From: Arthrobacter sp. CAN_C5
GTDB taxonomy: Bacteria; Actinomycetota; Actinomycetes; Actinomycetales; Micrococcaceae
Reading direction: 5' to 3'
DNA: 64,000 nt
Assembly (NCBI RefSeq): GCF_017875735.1
Contig: NZ_JAGGMZ010000001.1
Location: 558,001-622,000, forward strand
Every line of letters begins with the position of its first letter. The stretch's first letter is position 1. The notes under the pieces are model-generated. The model saw only the letters and a program-made list of their open reading frames with translations, did not search any database and was not told the origin of the DNA. The position numbers and the translations under genes were made by a program. Shown here piece by piece: positions 1 to 7,185 of this stretch.

Positions 1-1
1 G

Positions 2-559
2 CGCGTGGTCGATATCGTCGTCGCGTCGGTGGTGGCGGTCGCCGTCGGGGTGGTGTTCTTCGCCTGGTCCGCCGGTTACACAGGCATCGCAGCGATCACC
101 AGCGCGTTCCCGCCCTTGGCAGGACTCTATACCGGAGGGTGGCTGATCGCCGGGGTTCTCGGCGGCCTCATCATCAGGAAACCCGGCGCGGCCATTTACT
201 GCGAGGTGCTGGCGGCCGCCGTTTCGGCACTCCTCGGCACCCAGTTCGGCCTGACCACCCTGCTCTCCGGTGCCATCCAGGGACTGGGGGCGGAACTGAT
301 CTTCCTGCTGTTCCTCTACCGCAAATGGAACCTCGGGGTGGCGTTGCTCGCCGGGCTGGGTGCTGGACTGGCCCTCGCCATCTCCGAGAACATCCTCTAC
401 AACGCCCTCTGGGCCGTGGAATGGCAGCTCATGTACGTGCTCTTCGCATCCATCTCCGGTGTGGTGATCGCGGGGCTTCTCTCGTGGCTGGCCGTCCGGG
501 GACTGGCTAAGACAGGCGTCTTGTCCGCCTTCGCCGCCGGACGAACGGCTGACGTCTAA
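2..559 (+). CDS. ykoE: ECF transporter S component, YkoE family (5' end outside window)
   Basis: Membrane substrate-binding (S) component of an energy-coupling-factor transporter, probably for the thiamine precursor hydroxymethylpyrimidine as in the YkoEDC family. The protein is almost wholly hydrophobic, with about six membrane segments. It carries RKPGAA (near residue 58) and QGLGAE (near residue 97), both of which I recognise from Bacillus YkoE. A GTG at position 5 could start it, but YkoE proteins usually have a few more N-terminal residues and the frame stays open to the window edge, so I treat it as partial. It ends 5 bp before the ATPase gene, so S, A and T components form one operon. 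A TPP riboswitch often precedes this family; that region is outside the window. Confidence 0.85.
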   Translation, partial: RVVDIVVASVVAVAVGVVFFAWSAGYTGIAAITSAFPPLAGLYTGGWLIAGVLGGLIIRKPGAAIYCEVLAAAVSALLGTQFGLTTLLSGAIQGLGAELIFLLFLYRKWNLGVALLAGLGAGLALAISENILYNALWAVEWQLMYVLFASISGVVIAGLLSWLAVRGLAKTGVLSAFAAGRTADV

Positions 560-564
560 CCGGT

Positions 565-2061
565 ATGGCCGAGCAAACGAGGGAGCGGGCAGCCGTCAGG
601 ATCGCAGCCTGCGGCTGGAGCTGGCGGCACGCCGGGCGCAAGAGACCAGCGGTCCAGGACATTGACCTGGTGGTCGAGCCCGGGGAACGGGTGTTGTTGC
701 TCGGCGCGTCCGGTTCCGGGAAGTCCACCCTGCTGCATGGCCTGGCGGGCGTGCTCGGCGACGACGGTCAGGGCGAGGAGCACGGTTCCCTCACCCTCGA
801 CGGAAGCCCGCCCGGCCGGGTCCGGGGACGCGCCGGGCTGGTCCTGCAGGACCCCGACACGCAGATCGTCCTCGCCCGGGTGGGCGACGAGGTGGCGTTC
901 GGGGCCGAGAACCAGTCCGTCCCCCGCACGGAGATCTGGGAGCGGGTGTGGTGGGCGCTCGACGACGTCGGGCTGGACGTTCCCCTGGACCGGTCCACCA
1001 CCGCGCTTTCCGGCGGGCAAAAGCAGCGCCTCGCTCTCGCCGCGGTGCTGGCCATGCAGCCCGGGCTGCTGCTGCTGGATGAACCGACAGCCAACCTCGA
1101 CCCCGAGGGTGTCCTGGAGGTGCGGGACGCCGTCGTCCGTGTCCTGGATCGAACCGGTGCCACCTTCGTGGTGGTGGAACACCGGGTGGCGGTCTGGGCT
1201 GACGTGGTGGACCGGGTGGTGGTGCTGGCGGCCGACGGCGGTATCCTCGCCGATGGCCCGCCGGGCACCGTCCTCACTGACTCCCGCACCCGCGAGCGGC
1301 TGGCGGAGGCCGGCGTGTGGATCCCCGGGCACCAGCCAGCCGTGCCAGGGCTGCTGCCGTCCCCCGGGGACCCGCTGCTGGCAGCCCGTGGGCTTTCGGT
1401 CGCCCGGACCAGGCGCGGTCCAGTGGTGCTCGACGGCGTCGACGTTGACCTGCAGGCGGGGGCGTCGCTGGGCATTGTCGGACCCAACGGGGGCGGCAAA
1501 TCCACGCTCGCGCTGACCCTGGCCGGGCTCCTTCCGCCGCGGGGCGGAGTGCTTCAGGCCGCTCCGGCGCTCGCCCGCGGCGCCAGCACCAACCCCCACG
1601 CCTGGAAGTCAGCCCAGCTGGTGACCCGGATCGGAACCGTGTTCCAGGAACCCGAACACCAGTTCCTCACCCACCGGGTGATCGACGAACTCGAATTCGG
1701 GCCGCGCCGCCTGGAAGGCAGCGACGAGGCGACCCTCCGGCGGCGGGTCGATCCGATCGCTGAGCGGCTCAGGCTCACATCGCTGCTGCATGCCAACCCC
1801 TTCACGCTCTCCGGCGGTGAAAAGCGCCGCTTGTCGGTGGCGACCATGCTGGCCACGAACCCCGACATCCTGGTGCTGGATGAGCCCACCTTCGGGCAGG
1901 ACGCGAACACCTGGGCGGAGCTGGTAGCCCTGATGGCTGAACTGATCCAAGGCGGTGGCAGCCTGGTGGCCGTCACCCACGACCAGGAGTTCACCGAGGC
2001 GCTGGGAAGCCGGCTGCTGCGTGTCGCCGATAGCCAGGCAGTACCGGAGGCGGCCTCGTGA
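565..2061 (+). CDS. ykoD: ECF transporter duplicated ATPase, YkoD type (A1-A2 fusion)
   Basis: Energising subunit with two ABC nucleotide-binding domains in one 498-residue chain. The first half has Walker A GASGSGKST (near residue 50), signature LSGGQKQR and Walker B LLLLDEPTANLD. The second has Walker A GPNGGGKST (near residue 308), LSGGEKRR and LVLDEPTFGQD. Both halves therefore look catalytically complete. The fused pair replaces the separate EcfA1/EcfA2 proteins, as in Bacillus YkoD. The gene lies between the S component (5-bp gap) and the T component (4-bp GTGA overlap), which indicates translational coupling and a dedicated rather than shared ECF module. Confidence 0.92.
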   Translation: MAEQTRERAAVRIAACGWSWRHAGRKRPAVQDIDLVVEPGERVLLLGASGSGKSTLLHGLAGVLGDDGQGEEHGSLTLDGSPPGRVRGRAGLVLQDPDTQIVLARVGDEVAFGAENQSVPRTEIWERVWWALDDVGLDVPLDRSTTALSGGQKQRLALAAVLAMQPGLLLLDEPTANLDPEGVLEVRDAVVRVLDRTGATFVVVEHRVAVWADVVDRVVVLAADGGILADGPPGTVLTDSRTRERLAEAGVWIPGHQPAVPGLLPSPGDPLLAARGLSVARTRRGPVVLDGVDVDLQAGASLGIVGPNGGGKSTLALTLAGLLPPRGGVLQAAPALARGASTNPHAWKSAQLVTRIGTVFQEPEHQFLTHRVIDELEFGPRRLEGSDEATLRRRVDPIAERLRLTSLLHANPFTLSGGEKRRLSVATMLATNPDILVLDEPTFGQDANTWAELVALMAELIQGGGSLVAVTHDQEFTEALGSRLLRVADSQAVPEAAS

Positions 2062-2861
2062 GCGTTGATGTGCTGACGCCGCAGCTCACCGGCCGGCTCC
2101 TGCCGCGGGCCAACCCGCTATCCAAACTGTTCGCTGCGGTCCTGGTGACAGTGGTGGTGATGCTCAGCATCGACTGGGTGAGCGCCGCCGTCGTGCTGGG
2201 GAGCGAACTGCTGCTGCTCCCGCTGCTGGGGATCAGCGCCTGGCAACTGCTGAAGCGAACGTGGCCGCTGGTCGTGGCGGCGGTGGTCGCAGGTTATGGC
2301 ACGGCCCTGCTGGCGGAGAAGACGGGAGCGGTGCTCCTGGAATTCGGTCCGGTGCTCTTCACCCAGGACTCGGTGAACTCGGGGATCGCTATCGGGTTGC
2401 GTGGGCTGGCCATCGCCCTTCCCGGTATTTTCCTGCTGACGACCACCGACCCGACGGACCTCGCCGACGCGCTGGCGCAGAAACTGAGGATGCCGCACCG
2501 GTTTGTGCTCGGTGCACTTGCGGGGCTGCGGTTGGTGGGTCTTTTGGTGGACGAGTGGCGGACACTCGGCCTGGCCCGGCATGCCCGCGGGGTCGGGTTT
2601 GAAGGCAACCCCGTGGCCCGGTTTCGAAACTTCCTGGGGCAGGGGTTCGGGCTGATTGTGCAGGCCATCCGCCGGGCCACCCGGCTGGCGGTGGCCATGG
2701 AGGCGCGCGGGTTCGGAGCAGGGGACCGCACCTGGGCGAGGGAAAGCACCTTCACCCGGCTGGACCTCTGGGTTTGCCTGGTCGGCGTGCTGATCGCCGG
2801 AACAGCGGTCACCGCCGCGGTGCTGGCCGGGACCTGGAACTTCCTCCTCGACGCCAGTTAG
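2058..2861 (+). CDS. ykoC: ECF transporter T component (YkoC/EcfT)
   Basis: Transmembrane coupling subunit of 267 residues. It has several hydrophobic helices and two Ala-Arg-Gly coupling motifs, ARHARG (near residue 174) and MEARGFG (near residue 214). In EcfT these sit on the coupling helices that dock on the ATPases. The GTG start overlaps the ykoD stop by 4 bp. The 3' end overlaps the convergent sigma-factor gene by 4 bp (2858-2861), so there is no room for a terminator between the two units. Substrate cannot be read from the T component; the YkoE partner suggests a thiamine precursor. Confidence 0.88.
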   Translation: MSVDVLTPQLTGRLLPRANPLSKLFAAVLVTVVVMLSIDWVSAAVVLGSELLLLPLLGISAWQLLKRTWPLVVAAVVAGYGTALLAEKTGAVLLEFGPVLFTQDSVNSGIAIGLRGLAIALPGIFLLTTTDPTDLADALAQKLRMPHRFVLGALAGLRLVGLLVDEWRTLGLARHARGVGFEGNPVARFRNFLGQGFGLIVQAIRRATRLAVAMEARGFGAGDRTWARESTFTRLDLWVCLVGVLIAGTAVTAAVLAGTWNFLLDAS

Positions 2862-4144
2862 CCGGAGGGCTCGTTGCCCCGGCCCGCCTGTTCGCCGACC
2901 TCGGCGGCCCGACGCCGGAGGTGGTCCCGTTCTGCAGCATTACCGCAGAGTGCGATCGCGGCGTTAAACGAGGCAGCCGCCTCCGGTGCCCGACCCGCGC
3001 GTGCCAGAAGCTCGGCCCGCACCGCGGGAAGACGATGGTGGTGGGGGAGCCGTTCTTCCAGCCCGGCCAGCAGCGCGAGACCTGCCACGGGGCCTTCGTC
3101 CTCCAGCACGGCAACGGCGCGCGCGAGCCGCACCACGGGGGAGCCGGTCAGCGCTTCCAACTCGGAGTACAGGGTTGCGATCCGGTGCCACCGGGTGTCG
3201 GCTGCGCGGGCCGCGACAGCATGCTCGGCGGCGATCCGGGCCTGGAGCAGGTACTCCAACGCCAGCCCCGATGTTCCCGGGGGAACCCTGCCCAGCAGGT
3301 CCAGCCCGGACCGGATCTCGGCGGTATGCCATCGGGTCCGGTCCTGGTCCGGGAGGAGCACCAGCGAGCCATCGGCTGCTACCCGGGCGTCCCGCCGCGA
3401 ATGCTGGAGAGTCATCAGGCCGAGCAAGGCGAGGACCACCGGCTGGTTGGGGAGCAGGTCATCGAGCAGCCGGGCCAACCGGATCGCCTCGGCAGCGGAC
3501 GAGGTGCGCACCGGGTCTTCACCGGTGGCCGGAGCGTACCCGGCGGTGAAGACAAGGTAGATGACGGCGGCCACCACCTCCAGCCGTTCGGCCAGCCGGT
3601 CCGCTGCCGGAAGGGTGAACGGAATCCCCGCCGCCGCCACCTTCTTCTTAGCCCGGGTGAGCCGGGCGGCCATGGTCGACTCCTGGACCAGGAACAGGCG
3701 GGCAATCTCGGTGACACTGAGGCCGTTGACGAACCTCAGTGCAAGGGCCGCCCGGGCATCGGCGGAGAGCGCCGGGTGACAGCAGGTGAAGAGCATGCGC
3801 AGCCGCTCGTCGGGTATGTGGCCGCCGGCGTGGATTGCCTGAGCGGCGTGGGCTCGCACTTCGGTGTCGACCACCATGAGCGGTTCCCGCCGCCGCGCGA
3901 TTGCCTCGGCACGCACCTGATCCAGGGCGCGACGCCGGGCGGCTGTGAGCAGCCAGGCCGCAGGGGAGTCGGGGGTTCCGTCCCGCGGCCAGGTGCGGAC
4001 CGCCGCAGCGAACGCTTCGGCCAGCGCATCCTCGGCGAGGTCAAGCCTGCGGAACCGGCCCACCAGCAGGGCGAGGAGCCTGGCCCAATGGTCCTGCCAG
4101 GCCCGCTCGAGGGCAGCGTGTGCGTCCCCGGACGGAACCGGCAT
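2858..4144 (-). CDS. ECF42-group RNA polymerase sigma factor with C-terminal extension
   Basis: Alternative sigma factor of 428 residues, about twice the length of a simple ECF sigma. Region 2 is seen around DLAEDALAEAFAAA and WLLTAARRRALDQVR. Region 4 is seen around NGLSVTEIARLFLVQESTMAARLTRAK. The remaining ~240 residues are a helical, Ala/Leu-rich extension (DUF6596/TPR-like) characteristic of ECF42. ECF42 sigmas are known to be encoded beside DGPF/YciI proteins rather than anti-sigma factors, and two such genes lie immediately upstream on the same strand. An ATG start is preceded by GGGAG at good spacing. The extension is thought to be required for activity. The inducing signal cannot be read from sequence. 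Confidence 0.9.
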   Translation of the reverse strand: MPVPSGDAHAALERAWQDHWARLLALLVGRFRRLDLAEDALAEAFAAAVRTWPRDGTPDSPAAWLLTAARRRALDQVRAEAIARRREPLMVVDTEVRAHAAQAIHAGGHIPDERLRMLFTCCHPALSADARAALALRFVNGLSVTEIARLFLVQESTMAARLTRAKKKVAAAGIPFTLPAADRLAERLEVVAAVIYLVFTAGYAPATGEDPVRTSSAAEAIRLARLLDDLLPNQPVVLALLGLMTLQHSRRDARVAADGSLVLLPDQDRTRWHTAEIRSGLDLLGRVPPGTSGLALEYLLQARIAAEHAVAARAADTRWHRIATLYSELEALTGSPVVRLARAVAVLEDEGPVAGLALLAGLEERLPHHHRLPAVRAELLARAGRAPEAAASFNAAIALCGNAAERDHLRRRAAEVGEQAGRGNEPSG

Positions 4145-4159
4145 TGGTGTGCTCCCTGG

Positions 4160-4213
4160 TATTCGGTGATGGACCGGTTCTCGGTGATAGATCAGTATTC
4201 GGTGATGGGGCGC
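4160..4213. repeat. Three 18-bp imperfect tandem repeats across the yciI stop codon
   Basis: Copies begin at 4160, 4178 and 4196 and share the core TTCGGTGAT (the middle copy has TCTCGGTGAT). Read on the minus strand, the unit encodes (S)ITE(Y/N). The second yciI gene ends ...PITEY-stop, and the same codons recur in frame twice after the stop, up to the sigma-factor Shine-Dalgarno region. This looks like replication slippage that lengthened the spacer between yciI and the sigma gene. Confidence 0.85.
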
Positions 4214-4530
4214 AGCTCCACCGTGTACTCGGGGAGCAGCTTCACCAGGTCCACCGCGACGTCGAGGTCCGGAACGTCCAACACGTAGAAACCACCCAGC
4301 TGTTCGGCGGTTTCAGCGAACGGCCCATCGGTCAGACTCACCTGATCCCCGCGTCGCCGCACGGTGGTCGCTGTCGAGACGGCGGCCAGCGCTTCCCCGG
4401 CGATGATCGTCCCTCGCTGGCGGGCTGCCTCTGAGAAGGCATCGTGTTCGCCCATCCACTGTTCCTGTTCGGCTTCGGTGGCATTCGCCCAGATCGACTC
4501 GTCTTGGTAGAGAAAGACTGCGATTTTCAT
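4192..4530 (-). CDS. YciI/DGPF-domain protein (second of pair)
   Basis: A 112-residue YCII-related protein. It shows the hallmark segment LTDGPFAETAEQLGGFYVLD, with the DGPF signature, followed by a LDVAVDLVKLLPE helix and a short C-terminal strand. It lies directly after the first yciI gene (TAG immediately followed by ATG) and 47 bp before the ECF42 sigma gene. ECF42 sigmas are reported to control their linked DGPF genes. The biochemical role of these proteins is unsettled; the fold is a ferredoxin-like dimer sometimes with hydrolase activity. The 3' end overlaps an 18-bp tandem repeat array. Confidence 0.88.
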   Translation of the reverse strand: MKIAVFLYQDESIWANATEAEQEQWMGEHDAFSEAARQRGTIIAGEALAAVSTATTVRRRGDQVSLTDGPFAETAEQLGGFYVLDVPDLDVAVDLVKLLPEYTVELRPITEY

Positions 4531-4893
4531 CTAGCTGCCCTCACTGGGTGGGATGGTGGCCCGGATCTCGGCGGGCCCGGTGGTGTCGGCCAGCAGCTCA
4601 CTGACCAAATGCGCAAGGGATTCGAGGTTGTCAGTTTCCACCAGGTAAAAACCGCCCAGCTGCTCTGCCGTCTCGGTGTAGGGCCCATCGGTGATGCCGA
4701 CGCTGCCGCCCCGCACAATCCTGGCGGTCCCGGACGGCTGCAGTTCCGCGCCTCCGGTGATCTTGTGCCCGTCCTCGCCGCAGCGCCGGGTGAATTCGTC
4801 ATGGCGTGCGAAGGTCTCGGCGCGTTGTGAGGGTGTCGCGTCGAGCCAGGCGCGCTCGTTGTCGTGCAGCAGGATGATGTATTCAGTTCTCAT
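4531..4893 (-). CDS. YciI/DGPF-domain protein (first of pair)
   Basis: A 120-residue paralogue of the next gene with the variant signature GITDGPYTETAEQLGGFYLVE (DGPY in place of DGPF). The N-terminus MRTEYIILLHDNERAWLDATPSQ is typical of longer YCII proteins. The ATG is preceded by AGGAGC. It is the first gene of the yciI-yciI-sigma operon, and a TGTCGA-N17-CGTC motif lies 56-82 bp upstream. The pair probably arose by duplication. Function unknown beyond association with the ECF42 regulon. Confidence 0.88.
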   Translation of the reverse strand: MRTEYIILLHDNERAWLDATPSQRAETFARHDEFTRRCGEDGHKITGGAELQPSGTARIVRGGSVGITDGPYTETAEQLGGFYLVETDNLESLAHLVSELLADTTGPAEIRATIPPSEGS

Positions 4894-4948
4894 CTGAAAG
4901 CTCCTATCGTGTCCTCCGAAGGCGCCCTGTTGCGCCGCTCATGTCCAT

Positions 4949-4975
4949 GACGGCTCACCCGGGCGGAAATCGACA
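4949..4975 (-). promoter_or_regulatory. Candidate ECF42-type promoter, TGTCGA-N17-CGTC
   Basis: On the minus strand, TGTCGA (4970-4975) is followed after 17 bases by CGTC (4949-4952), 55 bases before the yciI start codon. As I recall, reported ECF42 target promoters have TGTCGA at -35 and CGTC or CGAC at -10. The position, in the only intergenic gap upstream of the operon, fits autoregulation by the sigma factor encoded at its end. Not tested. Confidence 0.6.
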
Positions 4976-4982
4976 ACCGGCG

Positions 4983-5867
4983 TCAGGATATTTTCGCTAC
5001 CAGTGCCGACAGTTCCTCGGTGAGCTCGGGCGGGGTGGGAAGCTGTTGTCCGTCGAGCGAGTTGACTGGGGCGAGCAGCCGGATACTGGAGATCAGCCAG
5101 ACGCCGTCGGCGTCGTACAGCTCTGCGGGGACCAGCGGACCGTACCCGAGTTCCCACCCGGCAGACTTCGCCACCTCGAAGAGCGCACTCTGCGAAGTTC
5201 CGGGCAGGATACCGCTCTCCAGCTGGGGGGTCAGCAGCGTCTTCACGCCGTCCCGGACCCGGGCCAGCAGGACCGTGGAGGTGGGACCCTCCAGCACCTT
5301 GCCGTCGGAGGAGGTGAAGATGACATCGTCGGCGCCATGGGCCTGCGCGTACCTGACCGCGGCCATGTTGACCGCATAGGAAAGGGTTTTTGCGCCCATC
5401 AGTAGCCACGGAGCCCGCTGGGCCACCGTGCTGTCATACCCCCGGTCGAGGAGCAGCACTGCCAGCCCGTCCCGCCGCTGCCGCCGGGTCTTCTCGGGGA
5501 CCGGCGCCACCTGCACCCAGGCGGTGGGCGTCGTGGCCCCCTCGACCCCGCGGGTCACTACCAGCTTCACCGTCAGCTCGGTCTCCGGCAGAACGTCAGC
5601 ACCCGCCGTGTACTCGTCGAGCGCTGTAGCAATTGCCCGCCGCCATGCCTCCTGTGGGGGCAGGTCAAGGTCCAGCGCCCGCGCCGAGGACGCGAGTCGG
5701 TCGAGGTGCGCCTGCACTTTCCGGGCCTCACCGTTGAGGGCCAGAAGCGACTCGAAAATGCCGTCTCCGCGCGTCGCGCCAAGGTCGGTGGCCATGATCT
5801 GCGGCTGGGTGGCGTCGGCCACGCGACCGTCGTCGTAGGCGGGATCAAGGAATACGAGAACAGTCAT
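4983..5867 (-). CDS. pabC: Aminodeoxychorismate lyase (class IV PLP aminotransferase fold)
   Basis: PLP enzyme of 294 residues that would convert 4-amino-4-deoxychorismate to p-aminobenzoate and pyruvate for folate synthesis. Class IV features are LGATRGDGIFES (residues 29-40), the Schiff-base lysine in LLMGAKTLSYA (K160), and the C-terminal GILPGTSQSALFEVA. A branched-chain or D-amino-acid aminotransferase is the alternative. The nearby pabB with a PIKGT motif makes PabC the better call. It is separated from pabB by the phosphotransferase gene and by an oppositely oriented glsB-like gene. Confidence 0.85.
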   Translation of the reverse strand: MTVLVFLDPAYDDGRVADATQPQIMATDLGATRGDGIFESLLALNGEARKVQAHLDRLASSARALDLDLPPQEAWRRAIATALDEYTAGADVLPETELTVKLVVTRGVEGATTPTAWVQVAPVPEKTRRQRRDGLAVLLLDRGYDSTVAQRAPWLLMGAKTLSYAVNMAAVRYAQAHGADDVIFTSSDGKVLEGPTSTVLLARVRDGVKTLLTPQLESGILPGTSQSALFEVAKSAGWELGYGPLVPAELYDADGVWLISSIRLLAPVNSLDGQQLPTPPELTEELSALVAKIS

Positions 5868-6022
5868 GGGATCAGCTTAGTTGGGTACCTGCCGACGGCG
5901 ACGGCGGCGCACTGGCCGGTTTCACTGGGCAGTGCGCTCCCGATAGAATTTCATCAGTAGTGTTACCAAATGGCACTTTTTCCCGCCGGAACGGGAAAGC
6001 CCCCACAGAACGGATTGTTATC

Positions 6023-6283
6023 GTGATCGGATTCATCGTCGCTGGACTCATCATCGGCGCATTGGCACGGCTCATCAAGCCAGGCAAGCAGAACCTCAGC
6101 CTCCTCGCGACCCTGTTGCTGGGTCTTGCCGGCTCGGTGATCGGTGGAGTGATCGCCAGCCTCCTGGGCACCGGGCAGATCTTTGAGTTGAACGTGCTTG
6201 GCTTCGTCGTCGCGGTCATTGCCTCCGTACTGCTGATCGGTGTGGCCGAGGGCATGAGCGGCCGCCGGAAGGTCCGCCGCTAA
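6023..6283 (+). CDS. GlsB/YeaQ/YmgE-type stress membrane protein
   Basis: Small membrane protein (86 residues from GTG at 6023) with three hydrophobic segments. The opening, IGFIVAGLIIGALARLIKPG, followed by LLGLAGSVIGG, is the pattern of the transglycosylase-associated GlsB/YeaQ/YmgE family. The name is historical; these are general stress-induced inner-membrane proteins of unknown activity. The frame is open upstream to 5960, but family proteins begin at the residues chosen here, and AACGGA lies about 8 bases before the GTG. The 3' end overlaps the convergent phosphotransferase gene by 4 bp. Confidence 0.75.
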   Translation: MIGFIVAGLIIGALARLIKPGKQNLSLLATLLLGLAGSVIGGVIASLLGTGQIFELNVLGFVVAVIASVLLIGVAEGMSGRRKVRR

Positions 6284-7179
6284 GGCTGTCCCTGATGGTC
6301 CTTCAGCACTTCGCTGATCACCCGGCGGGTGGCTGACTCCCCGTCGGAGCCGGTGCCGATGCATTCGACCAGGGTGATGAGGGCCTTCCACAGTGCCCAT
6401 CCCCGGGCCCGCGCCCAGGTCCCGTCATCGAGGCGCACCCGGTCGCGGAACACTTCCCGGCCGGATTGGTCCAGGAGGGTCCAGGCGATTGTCAGGTCGC
6501 AGGCCGGATCGCCGACCGCGCAGCAGCCGAAGTCGATCACCGCGGCCAACCGGCCGTCGCTGTCCACCAGGAGATTCCCCGCCGCTACGTCGCCGTGCAC
6601 CCAGACCGGGGGCCCGGTCCACGGCGCACCCAGGGCGGCTTCCCAGACCACCATTGCGGCACCCCCGGGCAGCACCTCCCCCAGGTCGGCGATCGCAGCA
6701 CGGGTCTCCGCGTCGTAGGTGGCCAACGGTCCGCCGCGGTGTAAATTGTGTTCACCCGGCAGGGGAGCACCGTTCGTCTCGATCCGGTGCAACGCCCGAA
6801 GGAAGTCTCCCAGCGAAGCGGCGCAGTCGGCCAGATCCACCGAGCCGGTGTCGCTCGCAGCAATGCCGTCGATCCACCGGTAGACCGACCAGGGCCACGG
6901 GTAGTCGTCGTCGGGGGCGCCCTGCGCCACGGGTTGGGGAATCGGCAACGGCAGCTCCGCGGCGAGCATCGGGAGCCAGCGGTGCTCCTTCATCACCTGG
7001 GGGGCGTAACCCGCGGCACTCGGCATCCGGACCAGGAACTCGTCACCGAGCCTGAACGTCCGGTTGTCATTTCCGCCCGGCAGCACCTCGGACACCGCCA
7101 GCCCGGCCCAGTGGGGAAATTGGCCGGCGACCAACCGGGTGACCAGCTCCACCGACAGTTCGGGTGCGTGAGGTGCCAT
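6280..7179 (-). CDS. APH-family phosphotransferase
   Basis: Kinase-fold protein of 299 residues in the aminoglycoside/choline phosphotransferase family. Visible motifs are GGNDNRTFRLG (N-lobe loop), the Brenner motif VWVHGDVAAGNLLVD with catalytic Asp, and VIDFGCCAVGDPACDLTIAW (DFG-like Mg site). Aminoglycosides, macrolides or small metabolites are possible substrates. Chromosomal copies like this one are often not resistance genes. It starts 6 bp after pabB ends on the same strand, so it is probably co-transcribed with pabB. Confidence 0.85.
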   Translation of the reverse strand: MAPHAPELSVELVTRLVAGQFPHWAGLAVSEVLPGGNDNRTFRLGDEFLVRMPSAAGYAPQVMKEHRWLPMLAAELPLPIPQPVAQGAPDDDYPWPWSVYRWIDGIAASDTGSVDLADCAASLGDFLRALHRIETNGAPLPGEHNLHRGGPLATYDAETRAAIADLGEVLPGGAAMVVWEAALGAPWTGPPVWVHGDVAAGNLLVDSDGRLAAVIDFGCCAVGDPACDLTIAWTLLDQSGREVFRDRVRLDDGTWARARGWALWKALITLVECIGTGSDGESATRRVISEVLKDHQGQP

Positions 7180-7185
7180 GAGCCG

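Noticed and set aside
556-1599. Antisense open frame opposite the YkoD ATPase
   Set aside because: High-GC shadow frame with low-complexity composition; the plus strand has both complete ABC domains.
2774-4288. 504-codon plus-strand frame opposite the sigma factor
   Set aside because: Pro/Arg/Gly-rich shadow; the minus strand encodes a clear ECF42 sigma factor and YciI protein.
6280-7179. Aminoglycoside resistance gene
   Set aside because: The APH fold is clear, but the gene is embedded with pabB in ordinary chromosome without mobile sequences, so a resistance role is unsupported.
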